A stretch of DNA of 6,551 nucleotides from Rubrobacter sp. (lineage in GTDB: Bacteria; Actinomycetota; Rubrobacteria; Rubrobacterales; Rubrobacteraceae). The DNA is taken from positions 1 through 6,551 of the forward strand of contig JADDPV010000269.1 of NCBI GenBank assembly GCA_016781705.1. The letters run 5' to 3'. The notes beneath the pieces were generated by a model. It did no database searches. It saw only the letters and a program-made list of their open reading frames with translations, and was not told where the DNA came from. Positions 5,427 to 6,551 of this stretch are shown here, in pieces (the first letter of the stretch is position 1; each line of letters begins with the position of its first letter). The position numbers and the translations under genes were made by a program.

Positions 5427-6380
5427 ATGCGCCTGGTCGTGCTCGAGGGCGGGCACTCGATGGAGCGTGAGATCTCCTTCCTGACCGGACACCGCGTCCG
5501 CCGCGCCCTGGAGAGGCTGGGCCACGAGGTCCGGGCGCTGGACATCGCGGAGGACACCACCCGCACCCTCATCGAATACGACCCCGACGCGGCCTTCATC
5601 TGCCTGCACGGCCCCGGCGGCGAGGACGGCACGGTGCAGGCGACCCTCGAAACTTTGGGCATCCCCTATACAGGGAGCGGGCCGCTCTCGAGCATCCGCT
5701 GCATGGACAAGGACTACGCCAAGCGCGCCCTCAGGAACGCCGGCATCCCGACGCCCCCCTTTCGCACCTTCTTCCGACGCGCTATGAACGAGATGGGCGC
5801 GGCCGCCGCCCTCTCCGTCGCCGCCGACTTTCTGGGTTACCCGCTCGCGATCAAGCCCGCCCGCGAGGGATCGGGCCTGGGGCTGACGAAGGTGGAGGGG
5901 CCCGAAGGGCTCCTCGACGCCGTCTACGAGGCGTTCGGCTACGACGCGAAGATACTGCTGGAGCGATGGGTCCCGGGCACCGAGGTCGCCGTCCCAATCC
6001 TGGAAGCGCCCGGCGAGGAGCCGAAAGCCCTGGGGCTCGTCGAGATACGCCCCCGCGGCGGCGCCTACGACTTCGACGCCAAGTACACCCCGGGCGCCAC
6101 CGACTTCGCCATCCCCGCCGAGATCCCCTCGGAGACCGCCGCCCGCCTCGAAGAGACAGCCCTCGGCGCCTACCGGACGCTCGGCTGCTACGGCTTCGGC
6201 CGGGTGGACACCATCGTCGCCGGCGACAACCCCTGGGTCCTCGACGTGAAGACCATCCCCGGCTTCACCGAGACCTCGACCCTGCCGCTGGCGGCGGAGG
6301 CGGCCGGCATCTCCTTCGACCGGCTCGTCGAGACGATCCTGGAATCGGCGCTCCACGCGGAGTCGCCGGCGAAGCTCTAG
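5427..6380 (+). CDS. ddl: D-alanine--D-alanine ligase family ATP-grasp protein with altered Mg2+ site
   Basis: Ddl enzymes join two D-alanines using ATP in the cytoplasm, for peptidoglycan precursors. The 317-residue protein has the length of the short Ddl form. It shows GGHSMERE (Glu13, first D-Ala site), LHGPGGEDGTVQ, PYTGSG, MDK, KPAREGSGLG (Ser149), LLERWVPGTEV (Glu179, Glu186), and the omega loop YDFDAKY with Lys219 and Tyr220. Tyr here is the D-Ala-D-Ala type, not the lactate type. GFGRVD has Arg259 and Asp261. The third metal motif, normally E-V/A-N-T-x-P-G, reads LDVKTIPGFT: Asp273 replaces Glu and Lys275 replaces Asn. These positions bind Mg2+ in E. coli DdlB (Glu270, Asn272), so activity or substrate may have changed. 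The ATG is preceded by GGGGAGG 9 nt upstream and lies 6 nt after the aminotransferase stop. Family membership is firm. Specific D-Ala-D-Ala activity is not. Confidence 0.88.
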   Translation: MRLVVLEGGHSMEREISFLTGHRVRRALERLGHEVRALDIAEDTTRTLIEYDPDAAFICLHGPGGEDGTVQATLETLGIPYTGSGPLSSIRCMDKDYAKRALRNAGIPTPPFRTFFRRAMNEMGAAAALSVAADFLGYPLAIKPAREGSGLGLTKVEGPEGLLDAVYEAFGYDAKILLERWVPGTEVAVPILEAPGEEPKALGLVEIRPRGGAYDFDAKYTPGATDFAIPAEIPSETAARLEETALGAYRTLGCYGFGRVDTIVAGDNPWVLDVKTIPGFTETSTLPLAAEAAGISFDRLVETILESALHAESPAKL

Positions 6381-6551
6381 AGCGCGGCAAGTCGTAGCGG
6401 ACGGGCCGGAGAGGCCCCGCTCGGGGATGAGCCGTAGTTCTCCGCGCGCGGCCGGCAATCTCCGAAGGCGTCGTAGTTTGCGAGGCCCCCGCTCCGGGTC
6501 AGGCGGTGTTGCTGCGCAAAGCACATCTTGCCGGGTAGAAGCGTGGGCGAT
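6381..6551. other. Non-coding right end with GC-rich hairpins and short repeats
   Basis: No credible gene is seen. A hairpin GGGCC-GGAGA-GGCCC (6403-6417) competes with CCCC-GCTC-GGGG (6415-6426), and CCGCGCGCGG (6442-6451) is a perfect palindrome. None is followed by a T-run, so an intrinsic terminator for the plus-strand operon is only possible. GTCGTAG occurs at 6391 and 6470. Two similar blocks, GAGGCCCCGCTCGGGG (6411-6426) and GAGGCCCCCGCTCCGGG (6482-6498), suggest an imperfect tandem duplication. The region could be a decayed intergenic repeat or the leader of a gene beyond the window. Confidence 0.4.

Noticed and set aside
4509..6524. A long open frame on the minus strand (671 codons) opposite the aminotransferase and ddl genes
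   Set aside because: It is antisense to two genes with clear family motifs, its translation is Arg/Gly/Val/His/Leu-rich with no recognisable domain, and such long shadows are normal in high-GC DNA.
6501..6551. Possible promoter or short hairpin (TTGC-TGC-GCAA) at the far right edge
   Set aside because: The stem is only 4 bp, no good -10 hexamer follows, and the downstream context is missing.

Overview
The window looks like chromosomal DNA of a high-GC bacterium. GTG starts are common (pdhA, rdgB and the aminotransferase), and codons strongly favour G/C at third positions. TANNNT-type -10 boxes sit close to start codons, and the proteins resemble those of deep-branching Actinomycetota. Rubrobacter or a relative is my best guess. 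It rests on overall impression, not on a database match.

There are two divergent gene blocks. On the minus strand, read from about 3345 down to 1, are rdgB/HAM1 (house-cleaning nucleotide pyrophosphatase), then a 2-oxoacid dehydrogenase operon: E1-alpha (pdhA), E1-beta (pdhB) and the N-terminal part of the E2 acyltransferase (lipoyl domain, linker, E3-binding domain), which runs off the left edge. pdhA and pdhB overlap by one base, and pdhB and E2 are one base apart. The two junctions share an 18-nt sequence with a single mismatch that carries the ribosome binding site for the next gene.

On the plus strand, from 3465 to 6380, is a tight three-gene unit: an unrecognised 212-aa acidic protein, a LysN/KAT II-like PLP aminotransferase that starts at the base after the preceding stop codon, and a D-Ala-D-Ala ligase-family ATP-grasp protein 6 nt further on. 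The ligase keeps most Ddl landmarks but has Asp and Lys where the family has the Mg2+-binding Glu and Asn.

The 119-nt divergent region (3346-3464) holds a TANNNT box exactly 7 nt before each start codon and no clear Shine-Dalgarno on either side, so both genes may be read from leaderless mRNAs. A perfect 8-bp inverted repeat sits just upstream of the plus-strand box and is a candidate operator.

Most of the window is ordinary central metabolism and housekeeping. The points most worth checking are the altered metal site in the Ddl-like protein and its pairing with the aminotransferase and the unknown protein, the paired leaderless-type promoters with the inverted repeat, and the repeated intercistronic junction in the pdh operon. 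I see no mobile element, CRISPR array, tRNA or rRNA.
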